The notes beneath the pieces were generated by a model that saw nothing but the letters and a program-made list of their open reading frames with translations, did not search any database and was not told where the DNA came from. Position numbers and translations under genes: made by a program. A stretch of DNA of 64,000 nucleotides from Giardia muris (lineage: Eukaryota > Fornicata > Diplomonadida > Hexamitidae). The stretch covers positions 1,922,001-1,986,000 of the forward strand of contig CM016926.1 of the NCBI GenBank assembly GCA_006247105.1, written 5' to 3'. Positions 63,986 to 64,000 of the stretch are shown here, piece by piece; position 1 is the stretch's first letter; every line of letters begins with the position of its first letter.

Positions 63986-64000
63986 TTTCTGGACGGCAAG

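Noticed and set aside
1..64000. Hexamitid genetic code (TAA/TAG as Gln)
   Set aside because: TAA and TAG end many genes exactly where domains or neighbours require a stop, for example the 51-residue gene and the ankyrin-RING gene.
1..64000. Variant surface protein genes, transposons, CRISPR arrays
   Set aside because: No CxxC-rich protein with a CRGKA-type tail, no reverse transcriptase or transposase core, and no short regularly spaced direct repeats were seen.

Overview
The window is a piece of a nuclear genome from a Giardia-type diplomonad. Seen directly: long uninterrupted ORFs on both strands, gaps of a few to about 120 bases, several overlapping genes, no obvious introns, short AT-rich runs just before many ATGs, and AGTRAAY-like motifs overlapping some stop codons. 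Eight genes encode ankyrin proteins of the Giardia '21.1' style. TAA, TAG and TGA all end genes, which argues for Giardia (standard code) and against Spironucleus-type hexamitids, where TAA and TAG are read as glutamine. The moderately high GC content by eye makes Giardia muris plausible, but the species is inference.

Layout. 1-4136: the first copy (A) of a duplicated locus, with the start of a large helical-protein gene, a 754-base spacer, and an ankyrin-coiled coil-RING gene with its 3' flank. 4137-9362: a small unknown gene, a membrane-tailed ankyrin gene and, across a 6-base divergent promoter, a zinc-finger-like gene, a GPI ethanolamine-phosphate transferase and an LSm protein. 9388-17188 (minus): YTM1/WDR12, RRP12 and an IQ-motif protein. 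17316-27395: a possible degenerate SET protein, an ankyrin/coiled-coil gene, small genes and the RNase P/MRP subunit POP1. 27431-37738: an ankyrin gene, PP1, a PHD protein, alpha-tubulin acetyltransferase, a PIG-X-like/ankyrin composite ORF, another ankyrin gene, SGT1 and unknowns. 37977-45424: an unknown gene, then the second copy (B) of the duplicated locus, complete, where the ankyrin head carries a protein kinase instead of a RING. 45466-55437: tRNA-Phe, ankyrin-RING, kelch, ubiquilin, an unknown, two overlapping sirtuins and a glycogenin-like transferase. 55438-64000: a candidate C/D snoRNA, an XRN2/RAT1-like exonuclease and a very large coiled-coil protein.

The most notable structure is the duplicated locus. 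Copies A and B are direct repeats about 41.65 kb apart. They share about 2.1 kb (five differences seen) that covers the neighbour gene's 5' end, the whole intergenic region and the first ~246 codons of the ankyrin gene. They also share 415 bases immediately 3' of copy B's stop codon. Between these blocks the C-terminal coding parts differ: ankyrin-coiled coil-RING in A, short ankyrin block-kinase in B. This looks like a common promoter and recognition head joined to interchangeable effector tails, kept uniform by recent duplication or gene conversion.

Most other genes are housekeeping: ribosome assembly (YTM1, RRP12), RNA processing (POP1, LSm, XRN2, the snoRNA candidate), proteostasis (SGT1, ubiquilin, RING proteins), GPI anchors (the transferase and the PIG-X-like segment), chromatin (sirtuins, PHD, possible SET) and cytoskeleton (tubulin acetyltransferase, IQ and coiled-coil proteins).
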